Shown here one piece after another: positions 13,836 through 28,221 of a DNA stretch of 64,000 nucleotides; positions within the stretch are counted from its first letter, which is position 1; each line of letters begins with the position of its first letter. The stretch comes from Amblyornis subalaris (taxonomy: Eukaryota > Chordata > Aves > Passeriformes > Ptilonorhynchidae). The stretch is from NCBI GenBank assembly GCA_018881555.1, contig JACAXG010000007.1, forward strand, positions 2,246,643-2,310,642, given 5' to 3'. Below the pieces are notes generated by a model. The model ran no database searches and was not told the origin of the DNA. It saw only the letters and a list, made by a program, of their open reading frames with translations. The position numbers and the translations under genes were made by a program.

Positions 13836-16800
13836 GTCTGCTGAAGGCATCTACAGTCCTTGTGTGCACAGTAAAGCACAGCATTTCAAAGTCCAGAGCC
13901 ACCAGGGCAGTCTTTGTTTCAGACCTTGAAATCAATTGCCTGATGCTTCTGCACATTTGAGCCAGAGGAACTCCTTCAAATCCTTCTCAGGTCTGAGAGC
14001 ACAGAGCTCTTTGTTCTCAGGTCCCCTTCTGCCTTCAGAATATCTGTTACATAAATTCACCATTCTCCCCACTTCTTTCCTTCAGAGTCTTAAACATCAC
14101 GTGTTTGCCCAAATTCCACACCANTATGCATGTTTTTGCACACATGGTCTGAGTGACAAAGCTAGCATATCGCCTCAGAGCTTATCCCACAACAATTCAT
14201 CTTCTTGCATTAGCCATGTGATAAATGATGGGTGAAAGGGGGGCCTTCTGTCCAGTCCTCTTATCTATGGACTGTTGTAAATATTATCAGGAAAATGGTG
14301 ACCCACTTCCTTCAGTTTCCCAGGATGACTTTATTGGATTTGCTTAAACAAACTTGTGTCCCAGTCCTTGATACACTAACACGTTTGTTGTAGGATCACT
14401 GCAGCTGTTGGTAAATCAATTATTTTACAAGAAGAGCACTATCAAATGGTTTAGATCAGATTTAGCTCCGTGTGCCGTGAACAATGATCACACTGCCACG
14501 CTAATGAAGGAGGGCAAACTTCAAAGTAGGGTAAAAACCTCCTGTGTGTGGATTTGCAACAGGAGGGAAAAGAAAGACAGGTCCAATGTAATCTCAACAC
14601 GCTGTTTTTTAGAAGGTGAAAGTCACCAACCCTGCCTTTCCTTTCCCTTTTCCTCCCCAGACTCTGAGGTTGTTTTTCCCTTGCTGCTCTTATCAGTTCC
14701 CAGGCCCCACCCTGCTGAGATGGAGGGACACTTTTCTTAGAGAGCATTTTTCAGCATGAAAATCTCCTTGCAGCTCCCCATGATCCCCAGGCTGTGCCTC
14801 CTTGGTGCTGAGGCCTGGAATCTCCATGAGAGGCAATGGAAATATTCTTTTCGAGACACAGCTCCTTTTACAGCCCTGCTTTATTTGCTTGTGTGACATT
14901 TCCTGGGAGAAAGCAGCCATGCTTCTATCTCATGTGATTTGCTAAACAGTACAAACCATGCTAAAAACCAAAACCCTGCAAATACCTGAAAAGCCCTAGC
15001 TGGGGCATTCCTGACCTAAATTATTTCACTGGAAGTGGATCATGTTAACGAAGCAATTAATAGAAACTTAAAGAAAACAAGAAATTTGGAAAAAGCAAAC
15101 ATTGAACAGGAATTAGCTGGCAGTCAAGTGAATGTTGATTCTTTTCTACTCACAGGCAATTTTAATTCCAATTTTGTGCACTTAGTCAAACACTAAATCT
15201 CGGTACCCTTTCAATCTACTTTTTAAAATTCTGGCTAATATACAGTTTCTCACCGAACATATTATAAATAATATATGCTGACTTGTTTTTATAAAGCTGT
15301 CGAAAGCTAATGCCTGCCCCTCTTTTGGTACTCGGTGTGGAAACTGAGAGGAGGAAAGAGTGGTGAAATGAGTACAGAAAATAAAAATTCNCTAATGTAA
15401 CACCCTTCCTCTCAAGACAACAAAGTGAGAGTGGAGAGCCCTTTCCACTATCTTAATTCTGGGGCTAGGAAGTATTCAGATAGCCATAACCTTTAGCAGA
15501 AATTGTGCTCAGACNTTTTCCAGGGCGAGGCGAGCTGGAATCACAGCCCCAGCCTCTTAGGAAACGCCAAGGCTGTATCTGCTTCTTGTGCAGAGATTTA
15601 TTTCTCCGTGGGACTTGGCTGGATGGTGCTGGAGATGAGCCTGTTGGGCTGACTCCCACTGCCCTTTTAACCTATGCAGCGATGCAGCACCTCCCTCCCA
15701 GGCAATTGGAGAAGATATAATCTGTGCTTATCAGTTAAAACTGGTCACTTCTTCCCAAGCAAGTGAAGGGGATATCTTACCCCATGCTGGCTTAAAACAC
15801 ACCCTCCCTGCCAACACTGAAAGCCATGAAAAATGGACAATGCCTGAAACCTGTGAGGCTTTTTTATTTTATTGGTTGNGCCTCCTGTACACCTGTGACA
15901 TAATGTCACTTTCTACTGGGGGTGGAATGCATCCCTGTGAATTCCCACAGGCAGAGTAACACATAAAAAAAATAAGGACTCTCCTGGGCTTTCACCAAAA
16001 TAATTGGAAATCTCAATTTATAAGAGTTTTAAAACCCAGTACCAGCAGGTAACTACTGTTTGTAGGGGATTCATTTTGGTTATGGTGGCAAATAACTACT
16101 TTCTTTAAAGATAATAACAGACTCTAGTTTCAAGTTGAAATCCAATAAGGTAAAACAACCTTGCAACAAAATACCTGTTACTGCAGTATCTTGGGAAGAA
16201 AGGTAACTATTCCTACACAGTTGTTCCTAAGCCAACACCATGGAAGGGACTAGCATGCCTGGAGTTTGCAACTTTTACAGTTAAATGTCATTAAGTAAAA
16301 CTATCTTATAAACACAGCAGAGCATTAAATATGCTCTGCCAGAGNTTTATATTTAAAATGAAACTTTAACTCTTGTCCATCAATGCCACTGGCAGAGATT
16401 AATATTCTGTACAGAAGGAAATTTGCATAAAGAAAATATTGTCCCAAGATCACTGAATAGGCCAGAAATAAAAGAGTGTGAAAGCATGAAATAAAGAATT
16501 AAAACTATCAGATGTAGCTTAAAATGCCACATCAGCATTTTCAAGAGAAAGGCCCTTACTCTTTGCCAGGNTGAACTCCCCTCTCTGCTGCATGAGTCAT
16601 TTGGTCCTGGCCCCCCCTCCAGCACTAAGAATATATGTGGGGAACTGTGCTATCAAGTGAAACCACTGTCAGGATGGCCAGCAGTAAAACCCTCAGCAGG
16701 CTTATGTCACCATCAAACCCTCCCGAGGNACTAAAGAATTTTTCTTTGTGGCTTTGCATCACTTGTATAGAATGACCTGGTAGATGTCTGAAATAATACC

Positions 16801-19800
16801 TAGTTTTCTCCAGAGTCAGTGGTTCTGAGAAAAAGTAAACTGTATGAATCACTGTAGGAATGCGTTTTACTCCTGTGTGAACCTCAGGAGGAGTGGGGAG
16901 CCTGAAGAAGGTAAAATACTGGCACTCAGATCACCTGCCTCTTTTATGAGGGCTGGACATGAGCCTGATGAGAAAACAAGGGGATCAGTTCCNACATCCT
17001 GAGCATGGACGGCTGCATGTCATTCCAAGAAAATGGGGAGACCGAATACAAATGACAGGAATTACCTCAGTTGAAAGAGTAGGGAGGAATAGAAATAAAG
17101 TACTGCAGCTACCTGTACTTCAAATTCAGACTAAGAGATGGGAAGAGGAAGAGGAGAAGGACACAGAAGGCACAGGTCAGGGGAGTAGGGAACTGTGAAG
17201 CCCTGCCNTGAGGAACATCAATTCAGGATGTTCAGGATGATTCATCCAGCACAGCATCACTCAGCTCGAGTTCATAAGAAGGAAGAGTGTACAAGCTACT
17301 AAAGTTTTTAAAGAGGAGTTTAAGATCAGAAAATGGTTTCAGGATCCAGTTTAGTGAACCTAAGTTCCAGAATGGAATCATATAAACAGTATCACCCTCA
17401 TTGACTTAATATTCTCTTTATCTGTAGGAAATCTCTTGCTGACCATTAAGGGGCTTTTGTGATCCCAGTTTAAATTAACTCCTATGGTGGCTTTTATGCA
17501 CTACTTTAGGGCCATAATTAATCATCTTCTTGGACTAAATTCTTGATGCTTAACTACANATATGCCCCAGAACTTGGAAACAAGATCACCAACAACTTTG
17601 GGTACTGAGATAAATATTTCATCGACTGTATCAAAGATTAGAGACCTTTTCAAAGTATTTGCCTGTCTCTCTAATAAATCAAAATGGACACAGCATAGGC
17701 ATCTGTATCTCTGGATCAAACACGAGGTTTAAAAGTTAGTAAACAAATACTCCCATTGTTGAAACTTCAANGGACCTCACAGTCACCAGAGAAACTCTTT
17801 ACCTCACCTCTTTGTGATGGAGTAGATATTTTCCACATGAAAAAGGGTCATGAGCCACCGTAATGCTAAATAAAGCTGTGGATGCGGTAGGAAATCTGGG
17901 AAGCAGATTGCAAGGAAAACTTTCTCAGACGAGGACTGAGTGCTCAGCTGAGTGCTGTCTCCCTGAGATTCCACAATCACAACATGAAACCTTTCACCTT
18001 TTGTTGCAGTAAACGGGCTACACCTGCCAGGCAGGATGGATTCTGACAAGGAGAAGAGATGATTTGAGGAAATGCACTNTTTGTTGTCATTGATGTTTTA
18101 ATAAAACCAGTTTTGTCCACTTTACAAAGACCATGTGTTGAAATAGAGACAATACATCATGATAAGGCCCTGAGAGCTATTGTTTATTATCTCTTCATAC
18201 TAAAACAAAGTTTTCAATGTTCCTCAAGCTGTTTCTGTCCTTTCCTTGTTTGGCTTTGTTTTTTGAGTGCCTTGTCTGAGCCTTGCCTTTTAACTTTCCC
18301 CAGGAAATCTTTTAGAGTAGAGCTTTCACAAAACTCTTGCAACTGTGAACTTCAAATCTTTAATGAAATTTTAAACTGAAAGCATGAAAAGAAGCTACTG
18401 CTCCTGTAACATTTTGTGAATCATGAGAATCCTACAATCAAACACGCCTGGCACCAAGGACATCAGCAAACCTGAAAGAATTGGCAGGTCTCTGGTGGTG
18501 GGTTAACACCGGGCAGAGCTGTGTGCCCAAGAGGAGACAGAGAAACAGAACAATGGGAGAGGAAGGAACCTCTCTGACTGAAGCAGCAGTGAAGATTCTT
18601 GGTTAATTTTCTTTTGCTTTTGCATTTGCATTTACCCCAGGCTCATGTCATCATGGACATATAATGCCATGTTTTTAAAAGAAAAAGACAGGTCGATGAC
18701 TTCACATTGAAGTCATCATCCCTCCCCATCCCAGGGGTTAACACTTTTTCGTTGATGATTTGGAGACTCTTCACAAGAAGAGGCAGCACACACACCNGAA
18801 TCAATGGGATAACTTAGTTGTGGGTAGNAGTCAGAGCCACATCTCACAGGGTCCTGGGTTGGTACTGGTAAGCATGCACGACTGTGGCAGAAATTCCAGC
18901 CAGGTCTTTTGTCTCAGATGTGGAGAACAAAAACGATTTTGTGGCATCCCAGGGATGCGACCAAGAAAACTACCGTTTTTATTTGTGTGTTATTGTTTTA
19001 CATAGGAAACCACAAAAGTTATTGTAATGAACTGAACATCTGAAAGAGAAAGGTAAAATTAAATCTGAGTGTCCTTGATAGGAGTGCTTTGATGCAATGT
19101 TTAGTTTAGCTGAGAGATAGAAGTGTAAAGAAGAGGGGTAGGATGGCTTATGTCTGTCAAGTCTCCTACCATAGCTGAAAAGAATGATCTGAACAGTCTG
19201 TCGTTAAAATGTCTGAGGCAGATGTTACTTTTACCACCACAGTCAAAGCAAGGGTCTTCAGTGTTTGACTTTTGAAATCCCCTCTAAGTTCCTTACAGAG
19301 ACATAAAATGGTTTGTTTATTAAATCTGTAATTTTACGAAACTTGTGAGGTCCAGAATGAAATGCCTGATTCTCTGCAATCTCTGGTAGGACATATATTT
19401 CTGTAATCTCTTTAAGAACATACCTCCTTCAGTTCACACCAAGGGCCACATTTATAATCTAAGACCCCAAAGCTTATTTTTCCTTTCATTATCATTTCTG
19501 CTGTATTCATCTTTAATACTTACCAGTTTAGCCTTTTTATTCTTGTGAACACACGGTGAAACTCCACTTCATGTCATTTCCAATGCCTGAATATATTCAT
19601 ACTTACTCTTTCTTCTTTCAAAACACCTCAAAGGTGTTTTCAAACCTCATACAGGAAAGATTCACTTTACCAGCCACAAAAGATTAATCCTTTCTCAGCA
19701 GCAGAATGCAGTAAAGGTGAACACTGAGGAAGAGTTCATGTCAAGAAATACAAGTAGAAGCTTTCCTGAAATCTATGTTCAATTAATATATTTTTGTTTC

Positions 19801-21551
19801 CTCAGCAGTCTGATCGGGCAGTCGCATCTTTGAGTACCAGAAATCAAAAATGGAATAGCAGCCCAGTGACAACACTCGGAAACAATGCAGCTAAATGGAT
19901 CCAGTGTCTGCATTTGAATTTCTCAATAGTTAGATGATAGTGATTAAATCACATCAAAATCTGGGTGACAGAATACAGACAGACTTCAAGCAGGGAAAGG
20001 AGTTATGGCTCCCAAAGGATATAGGAGGTATGTCCTAATGTGAGGCAGCATTTAAAAGTCATGGAGGAAACTAAACCCATCATGCCTAGTCAGGATGGAT
20101 CTGGTCTTCTTCCCAAAAAAAGAGAAACAGAAAACACAAGCAAAATAAAGCAAATACCAGAAGATACAGAAAAGAGAGGAAACTCTCATTGAGTAATCTT
20201 CAAAATGTTTCCTATTTGACCCTGAGACACTGATTATTACTTAAGACATGGAGTTTTCTCTACTATTACTCCTGAGGAAAGAAAACAGTAATGGACCTCC
20301 TCAGGNTGGGAATTTTGTCTCTTTCCAAATATTGTACACACTTTTGTACATCTCTGTAGAATTTGTATGCAAGTGTGCAAAGAAATCAGTGCACAGATGC
20401 CTCGGTTAATTCTCTTAACATGTTTATACAGCAACAAGCAGATNCAGACACAGAAAGAGGAGATGTAGTGGCTTCCCAACATCAAGGTTTNCCCAGAAAT
20501 ATTCTTTCATCATGGATGATTTCCCATAATATGTAAGTATAAATATATATATATGTATGTAAAAGTATATCAGAAAAAATAGGAATACATGTTATGCAGT
20601 GCACTGTACATCCCTGACTTCTTAGCAACCAGCACAGAAGGAGANCTTCTCTGCTGATTCTAGGAATAAAAAGGCATTGATAACAAGCACAGGACTTCTG
20701 TAGTAAGTAAAAACTATGTTTAATGAGAAGGATCAATAATTCTATGTATAAATACCATGTCACTTGCATCTAAGTGAGGAAAACTGTAAGAAAAGGTACA
20801 TATTTTGTTGCACCAACTGGGAACAAGAACAACCTCAGGTAGCATAAACTATTCCTGAACATCTTTAAGGAGTGGATTAAATCCCTTGACCAATCCCCTG
20901 AAATCAGTGGAATGAGCTGTTGCCTCCAGTCACATCTTGTGGCCTTTGTGATTGCAACAGAAAGTTGATTTTTACGTGTTACAGCANAGTCAGAGAATCA
21001 AATGCACACCCAAAATAAAGTGAAATCTCTCTTTGATAAATACCATTACTTTTTACTCAAGAAACCCTGAGGTTAGTCCTAAAATACTGTATGATACTTT
21101 AACTTGTGCATATCTCTGCTGAATTCCTTCCAGATTATTTTGTCAATCTTCATCACAATTCAAAATGAGACATCGTTTCTAGATTATTCAGCTTTTTTTT
21201 TTCTTTTAATTGTGTATTATTTGCAGAGAAAATAGGCCTGATGCCTGCTGTCTATTTTATTTGGATTCAAATAGTCAGAAATAGGTTTGGTGCTGGTGTA
21301 ACCAGTCAGACCCATTTAAGTACAATTGACTCCGAAGACCAGCAGAGATAAGCGGGAAGTTTTCTAAACAACTTTAGTGTTTCCATACCAGCCATCCTGC
21401 GATTCCATTGCCCTCACAAGAGGCCAGGTCCTGGTGTGCAGAGAGTTCATCAGGAGCAGTCTGTGGCAGAAAGTGGAGCTGAAGTCAAAGGTGAGCTTTG
21501 CAGCAAGGCAGCTCAGGCCTTCTGGCACTCCACCCGTCTCTGTGGTGATTT
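13836..21551. other. Non-coding stretch, no gene seen
   Basis: About 7.7 kb with frames up to 110 codons on both strands and no recognisable product. A TTTTGC/TTTGCA stutter at about 18,611-18,633 contains ATTTGCAT, the octamer bound by POU factors. A single site like this occurs often by chance. A short AT repeat lies near 20,541-20,556. No intact transposon is visible. Confidence 0.6.
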
Positions 21552-21608
21552 GAAAGGAAGGAAAGAAATAAAGGAAGGGAAGGGAAAAGGGAAAGAGGAA
21601 AGAAGAAA
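21552..21608. repeat. Polypurine tract on the plus strand
   Basis: 57 bases of A and G with one interrupting T, made of GGAA, GGGAA and GAAA units. Long homopurine tracts can adopt triplex (H-DNA) structure and often vary in length. Confidence 0.9.
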
Positions 21609-24449
21609 TGCTTCTGTGAACCAATTCTTACAGCCTCTAGTCAAATTAAAAGTTAAATTTTCAAAAGCCCACTAGGTGAACTCAGCAGGGTATCATGAAG
21701 TCCTTTGGAAGGCTCATACTGTGCAAGTGCCAGCAGAGGCACCCAGAAGTTTTGCNGCTGGTGCCTCTGTTAATTTTATCCCATGATTCCTCTATCTCCT
21801 CCTGATTCTGTTTCTACTTTCTGCTGTACAGTTCTTACTGATATCTGGTCACAAAGTATTGTACTTCCACTAGTTGATATTATTGCACTCTTCATGAAAT
21901 ATATTTTCAGGGGCATATGAAAAGTCCAACTAGTCCCTGGTAGTGCCCAATACCAAATGCTTAAGAAAGACTATCTGGACTAGTCAAGTGTGCACTGGCA
22001 GTTCCTCAGAAAGCCCATTCCATTTCCTGTCCTCTGATCCTGTATCTGTTGTATTCTGCAGACAGCAATGTCCCTGCTGAAGACAAGTCATAGTTCTTGA
22101 TGGTGACCTCCAAACGTTCATGAAGACAAGGAGATAACACCAATAAAAGTAATTCTTTGGAACACAGTGTTAGCACTCAGTGCTATGATGTGCTTAGACA
22201 CATCGTGGTGTTCTTTTCTCCCCAGCTGGCACAATTTCAGCAGAAGCCTAACACAGCTTATCACATCAAACAAGAAGAACTCCCAAATCCCTGTGCAAAT
22301 TTCTGTGCACCTCTAACCAAAGTATTTGAAACGTGAAAGGAGATGTGGGTTCTGAAAAAGAACATGACTTTACAATAGTTGTTATCTCTTTAGGTAGACN
22401 ATAAACAAGACATAAAAATCTTCACATACAGGTCTAACCATGACAATTTTTGGTCCCATTCCAAATACATTTTAGTTTTTTAGATGAGAAAAACTTTATT
22501 TCTACTAGTTTCGGCAAACAGAGGAGTACAGAAAACATCACAGAGGAGCCTACTGTTGACGGAATCACAGCACTTTTTATGGCTGAGCTTACATTTACAA
22601 GCAGGAGTATCACNGGGGTCACAGCCCTGCTTCATGTCATGTGACAACCCAGCAAAGTTGAACACACACAGTCAGACACTGAGGTGGCCAGCTGGCACAG
22701 GAGGCAAGCACTGCAGTATCGCTTTGCCCACCCACATAGACAGTGTTTTAAAACCAGTAAATAGAAATACAACAGTAGTTTTATAGAGGGGCCAGACCAT
22801 AAATAATTAATCCATTGGATAAATATGCTTACATCAGACAGAAAGGCAGGACTCACCAGCCAAACTTTACCTTATATAAAATTTTCTGGAGCACATATTG
22901 TTGTCAAATGTCATCAATATAAAAAATACAGCTCTGAAATTATCCAAACTTTTTTGTTTCATGTAACTAGCTACACTAGTAGAAGCCTTTCTTGAGAGAC
23001 ATGCTGTATTTTAATACACGACTACCTCTGCACCATGGAAACAACTCTGATATCTGTCATATAGACAGTTTCCCTCAGGACTCAACTCATTCTGCAGTTA
23101 TCTCATTAAAGTGATGATGATTACGATCATATTAGTCAACATGAAAGCTGCCTGTGTTACAAAGTTATCTCTGGTAACTGAGCTTTTAAGGGAATTTAGA
23201 GCACAATACAGGTAGATATTAGGAAGTGTGCTCTTCTCTCTTTTATTCTCAGGAATTTCTCTCTGTAGCTGTATTGTTGGAAAAAGCCATACAATTCTTC
23301 TTCATTATTAAATAAAAATAATTTTAATTTCATGCTTTAAAAACAACATACATTTATAATTTGCATTACCCTAACTCTGAGCTAGGCAAGCACCCTTAGG
23401 ACTATCAAAGCTTTAAGTTAAAAAAAAGTTAATACAAATTATATTGAAAGTGGAGTTTGCCACTTCATTATAAAAATAATCCTCTGGTTTAATGTTATTG
23501 AGGACAATTATGAGANGTTTAATTCTTTAAAATATAGGAGAGCTATTCAATAATACACTCACTTTTTTTTTCAAGAAAAAATGTAATTTCAATAATTTGA
23601 ACTTTATTTTATGTACAAANGACATAACTACATTCCTACCTAACTACTACGTTAATGCTGCATAACTGCAATGTTTCACTATGCTGGCAGTAAAGGTAAG
23701 GAAGGGGCCAAGAAGAGCTGATCTTCCTCCTATACTCATCTGCTCTGAGATGAAATACCAAAAAGTTTAACCAAATTGTTTCCCAATAAGCTGGAGTGAG
23801 GTAAGCAAACTTCTGCTCTTCTAATTCCTGCCCAGGGAAGCCACAAGGTTCACAAACGGTGTTCTGGGCCACCATGAGCCCCAGGAGGAGACAAGCAAAG
23901 GAACAAACTGGAATTAGAGGTTCAAATATCAACACTTACCAATAAATCTGTGTTTTACTGTGTTTTGAGGNTGATACATTAAAAATACGATCCATAGTAT
24001 AGAATTTCCAAAGCAATTCCCCTATGTGCTTCCATAACTTTTTTCTTAGCTATTTTCCTACAGATTGTAAAAGTGCAAAATCAACCAAAAACCCAATAAC
24101 TACTTTTTTTTAAAAATTCAAACTGTTTTGGAGACAGGACTTTATTAGACTGCCCATATTATGGAGCTCTACAGACAAAAGTAAACACTTCTTAAAGCAG
24201 TGCACAACTAATCTTTGTTTGCAGCAAGATAGCATCAAAACAAAGAATTTAACAGCATTCCAGAAAAGACTGGACAGTTAAAAGATAGCAAGAGTCACCT
24301 TCATAATGAATGAGAAAAACAAATTTGGCCAGGACTGTAAAAGAAACAATNAGTCTCAGAACATGATCCAACCTGTACCACATGAGGAAATCAGGGAAAT
24401 CTTAGTCTCACATGAGAACAAATATTGACTTTTACGGAATATTTATTTT
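21609..24449. other. Non-coding stretch, no gene seen
   Basis: Frames of up to about 100 codons occur on both strands. None is bounded by convincing splice sites. A GTAAGT word on the minus strand near 23,938 has no matching acceptor for the open frame before it. Confidence 0.55.
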
Positions 24450-24489
24450 CCCACTGACACAAGTCAATGGGCAGGATTTGATCCTGGCC
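24450..24489. mobile_element. Possible fragment of an old palindromic repeat
   Basis: CCCACTGACACAAGTCAATGGGCAGGATTTGATCCTGGCC-type order (a CAATGGG core followed by a GGATCxGGCC end) resembles the right half of old amniote palindromic repeats. It is short and decayed. Confidence 0.3.
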
Positions 24490-24952
24490 AGATCGATGCA
24501 CCAGGTAGCCACACAGCTGATCCAAGCACAAAATGAGCTCTGCATTTCCTGTGTGCTGGGGATACCAGGCTCACCGAGCACAGCCTGCAGTGTGCTTTTC
24601 CCCAGCTGCTCCTNGAATCCTGCTCATCAGATTTGCTACATATACCTCAAGGGATTTTAAAATATCTCTCCACAAAGAACCAAAGTTTAACTCTCCCAAT
24701 TCCCAGGCTGAATCAGGAAGACTACCACTTGTAAAATCTGATTGGAAAATAACAGAGTTAATAAGAATGGGGGCACAGGGATTCCTCCGCATACATCTGC
24801 TTAAGAGAGAAGAAATAAATTTTAAGGTGCTGTTTGAGGTTTAGGCACAACTTCACGTTAGTTCTTATTTCATCTTTTCTTAGTTTTCACCTGGTTTTAC
24901 TGGAATTCCTAAAGCCTTACGTTGTGCCTTTGCTCCCTTACCCTTTATCTCT

Positions 24953-25046
24953 CCGCGATCTCAGGTAGGGTTTCACTCCTGGCACGCTGCGCGCAGCTAC
25001 CGGAGCGTGTTAGCAATTAGGGCGGCTCACGGGCCGGCTGCAACGA
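24953..25046. promoter_or_regulatory. Small CpG-rich patch with a 12-bp palindrome
   Basis: About eleven CpG dinucleotides fall in 94 bases, in a window otherwise poor in CpG. The exact palindrome GCTGCGCGCAGC lies at 24,986-24,997. CTCAG followed by GTAGGG at 24,959-24,969 looks like a weak splice donor. A small regulatory or first-exon element is possible, but the patch is far shorter than a normal CpG island and no TATA box or open frame supports a promoter. Confidence 0.3.
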
Positions 25047-25377
25047 GTGNGAGCTGCACATCTCCACATTGGATGAAAACAGATCACTGCTGTGGCTGAC
25101 ACCTGGCTCTCCAGCACCATTTTCCCACCGGGTATTTCGTCATGCTGCACTGCTATGAAAGAAAATCCTCTGCAGAAGCACGGGGTTGCCACTGATCGCA
25201 GTCACCGGCCCATGAAAAATCACCACCAGCTTCAAAAAGAGCTTTGAAGTAAAGAGACACATATACCAATAATAATCAGATAACAGCTTTCACTTTTCCT
25301 TCCTGAGTTCTCTCCTGGGCCCTCTCCCTCACCTTTTTTCTCTGTCTGTCACTCCATTCCTCACCAAAGCCTCAGAC

Positions 25378-25431
25378 TTANGGTTGGACTCGATGATCTC
25401 AGAGGTCTTTTCCAACCCNAGCGATTCTGTG
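25378..25431 (+). mobile_element. CR1 LINE, short 3' tail (5'-truncated)
   Basis: The segment carries the hallmark avian CR1 3' end: GGTTGGACTCGATGATCTC, then AGAGGTCTTTTCCAACCC and GCGATTCTGTG. Only about 54 bases remain, a strongly 5'-truncated copy of the usual kind. Two N bases fall inside it. It is one of the main clues that the DNA is avian. Confidence 0.92.
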
Positions 25432-28221
25432 CCTCCATGGTTTAACTGCTCTCCTCTCTATTTCATGCCACGCGTGTGAAAAACCCATGGCTTGACAACA
25501 GTTGCCTTATGCATTTCTTTCTCCTTAGTACACATAATCATGGTTTTCAACAGAATGGGAAAGTAATGTGAATGGGATCCATATGTAAAATAAAGCTCAA
25601 TGCTTTGTTTACGTATCTCAGGAATTAGGGCACTCTTTTCTTTCCTTAGCTGCTGGCAGGTTATGTTGATAATCATCATGCATGATAGCTAGTATTTGTT
25701 GTATATTCTATTAAATTATCACAAGTGCAAAGAAGTTGGGTGTTTTTTTCTGCAAGAGATATACATCACAGGAAAAGAATATTTATGGAAAAACCTCTTC
25801 TTTTTCATAGAGGAAATAAAATTACCTGGCTATAATTCTNCCTGTAATACTAATGAACTGAGAATGAATAATGAAAAAGCTGAACCCTCCACCAGTGATA
25901 TGATTTTCACTACTAACCTCTTCACAGAGACATGTGGATTGAGGAACACAAGAAAGCCATTAGGAATAGAAAATCTTGAGAGAATATGTTTAAAGAGGGA
26001 TGTTTAAAATTNATATTTCAACATGAGTAGAAACTTCACCAAGTAGCACTCTTTACTATAACAGGGTATCCAGGCTTTCTCTTCAAATTTAGAACTTTGA
26101 TGCTTAAAATAAATACTCATTTATTACCTACATAATCAAATACCTGAAGTCAAAAAAACCATTAGATCTACAGAAAAATTAGTGATGCTAGTTTTCTTAT
26201 CTTGCTTTATTTTCTAGAATTCTTCATTATAAATAATTTTGCTGTTTTCTGTCCTGATAGTGAAATGCATTTTGAATTAGGCATCTGATANCAAGTAAAG
26301 GCTATTACACTACACATAGCTGAAGACATATTTGGTGNAAAAGTGTCTTAGTAGTTAAAATGCACCTTTATATCTGGGTTGTCTTATACTTTATGTCATA
26401 CAAAATTATTTCAGGTTCAACACCTTCATTGTTTGCAGTAATCCTTTCAATTTTTGGCATGGAGGGAGTCAACAGGTCACAAAACTTTCTTTCCCTTCTG
26501 CTTTGAAATTTCTTTTGGATTTGAAAAAAGCTCTGAGCTCATGGGGCTGTGACCTGAGTCAGGAAGCCCACAATTCCTAGTGTTCAGCAGCAGGAGGGCA
26601 ACGAGTTCCTCGGTCTCACGACCAACCTCAGCAACAGCCACATCCCTTGAGACTGAGCTTTAGAAAAGGCAGCTCAGTTGGTTAACAGCTATGTCAAAAT
26701 TCTTCATAGTCAAATCCCTCACAATATTTGTATAGTGAGATTGTTACATTTGCAGATAATGGCTTTTTGTTAAGGCTGAGTTGCTTTTTTTCTACTAAAA
26801 AACACACGTCTAAATAGATGCTGTTTCATCCCAGGAAATGAAGATCAGTCCTGAATTTAAGATACTCTGCCCTCTAAGCCTCTTCTTTTTTTGTTTTTCT
26901 TTTTTAGCAAGGTTAAATCTGCCTTGATATCATGAAACACCTCTCTTCCTCTCTTCAAGTTCTCTCTCTGTAAGATGGAAATAGCAGCCCTGTATGTCAA
27001 AAGGAGATAAATGCCTTAATGTTCTCCAGGTACTTTGTTGGTACATTGATGAATGTCCTAAATGAGGCTAAAAGTAAATGTACAATTCCATATTTAATTC
27101 CAGCCTTAAAGACAGAAAGGGCTCTGGAGTGAATAATGAGAAGAAAGACGAAAGTAGGAAACTGCCTAGAGTACGTGTGAACATGTAATTAAAGATTGTA
27201 CCTTAATGCAAAAGGCAGATGAATTAGAACTGCAAATCCACTTAGTGTTAACACTCCTTGCTTCACAGAACTTCACAGACTAATGTTCTTTTAATGTATT
27301 TATGAGCAATGATGTACAAAGCTATATATATTTAAGCATTGAATGAGCAATGGATCAAGTCTGACTCAGGAGAGATTTACTGTGTAACAACTAAGGAAAT
27401 AAAATCTGGATAAGAAATGTCATTTGTACTGAAAATTAATTTCAAAACAGTCATCAATTTATTCACGGAGCTCTAATGAAAAGGATAAATTTTGCTTTCC
27501 AAGGTAAAATTAGAAAAGTCATTATAAAAAACAAAAACCACACCATTGTGCTAAACCCATTTTAACCAACTCANTCAAAAACTCCATTTATTACAAACTG
27601 TAACTTTGCAGTCATCATTATTTCCCCCAGTATTGTGANAATTTACACAGCTGCCACCCCACACCATGCATTCCCTCTGGGTTCATGTCCCCTGCCCTCT
27701 TGGTGATCTTCTGATGGCACAGTTCAGATCTGGTCCACCCTCTACCCACCATGCACAGTGATGCACATTCGAGCCCTGCTCTCAGGCTCACTGCAGACAG
27801 GGTGGAGGCCGGGCTGGAGAAACCCACGGGGAAGGGAAAACCACTGGATTTCTGTGTTTACATGGAGTGTGGATATGATCCTACCATCCCTGCTCATACC
27901 TTACTTCCCCAAAGGCGTGGTGCCCACACCAAGAGTGATCCTCCCTGCTGGGGGCACTTGTGTAGGGGGAAAAAAGGTGAAAAGGGGACAAACACAGACC
28001 AAACATGAGAGTACGCACAGATATAGTCTGGCTACGTGGTGACTCCTCTCTCAAAGGCTTCCTCAGAAGCTGCCCACTCTGCCCTTCCCTCTCCCCACGG
28101 GTGCGTAACAGGATGCACATTGGAACTGCTCTTCAGCTGATGTTAATTCAGCTCAGTTGCCTCAAAGCTCAAACGAAGGGAGGGAACAAAGGGTAAAATA
28201 AATAAAAATAATGAAGCAATT
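25432..28221. other. Non-coding stretch, no gene seen
   Basis: AT-rich sequence with short frames, becoming more GC-rich from about 27,640. A 103-codon plus-strand frame at 25,696-26,007 has no recognisable domain. Confidence 0.55.

Noticed and set aside
18490..18590. GGTGGTGGGTTAACACCGGGC-like start reminiscent of an avian LTR.
   Set aside because: Only the first twenty or so bases are suggestive; nothing after that fits and no second end was found.
23938..24060. Minus-strand GTAAGT donor-like word preceded by an open frame.
   Set aside because: No pyrimidine-rich acceptor at the other end. A six-base donor word is expected many times by chance in 64 kb.
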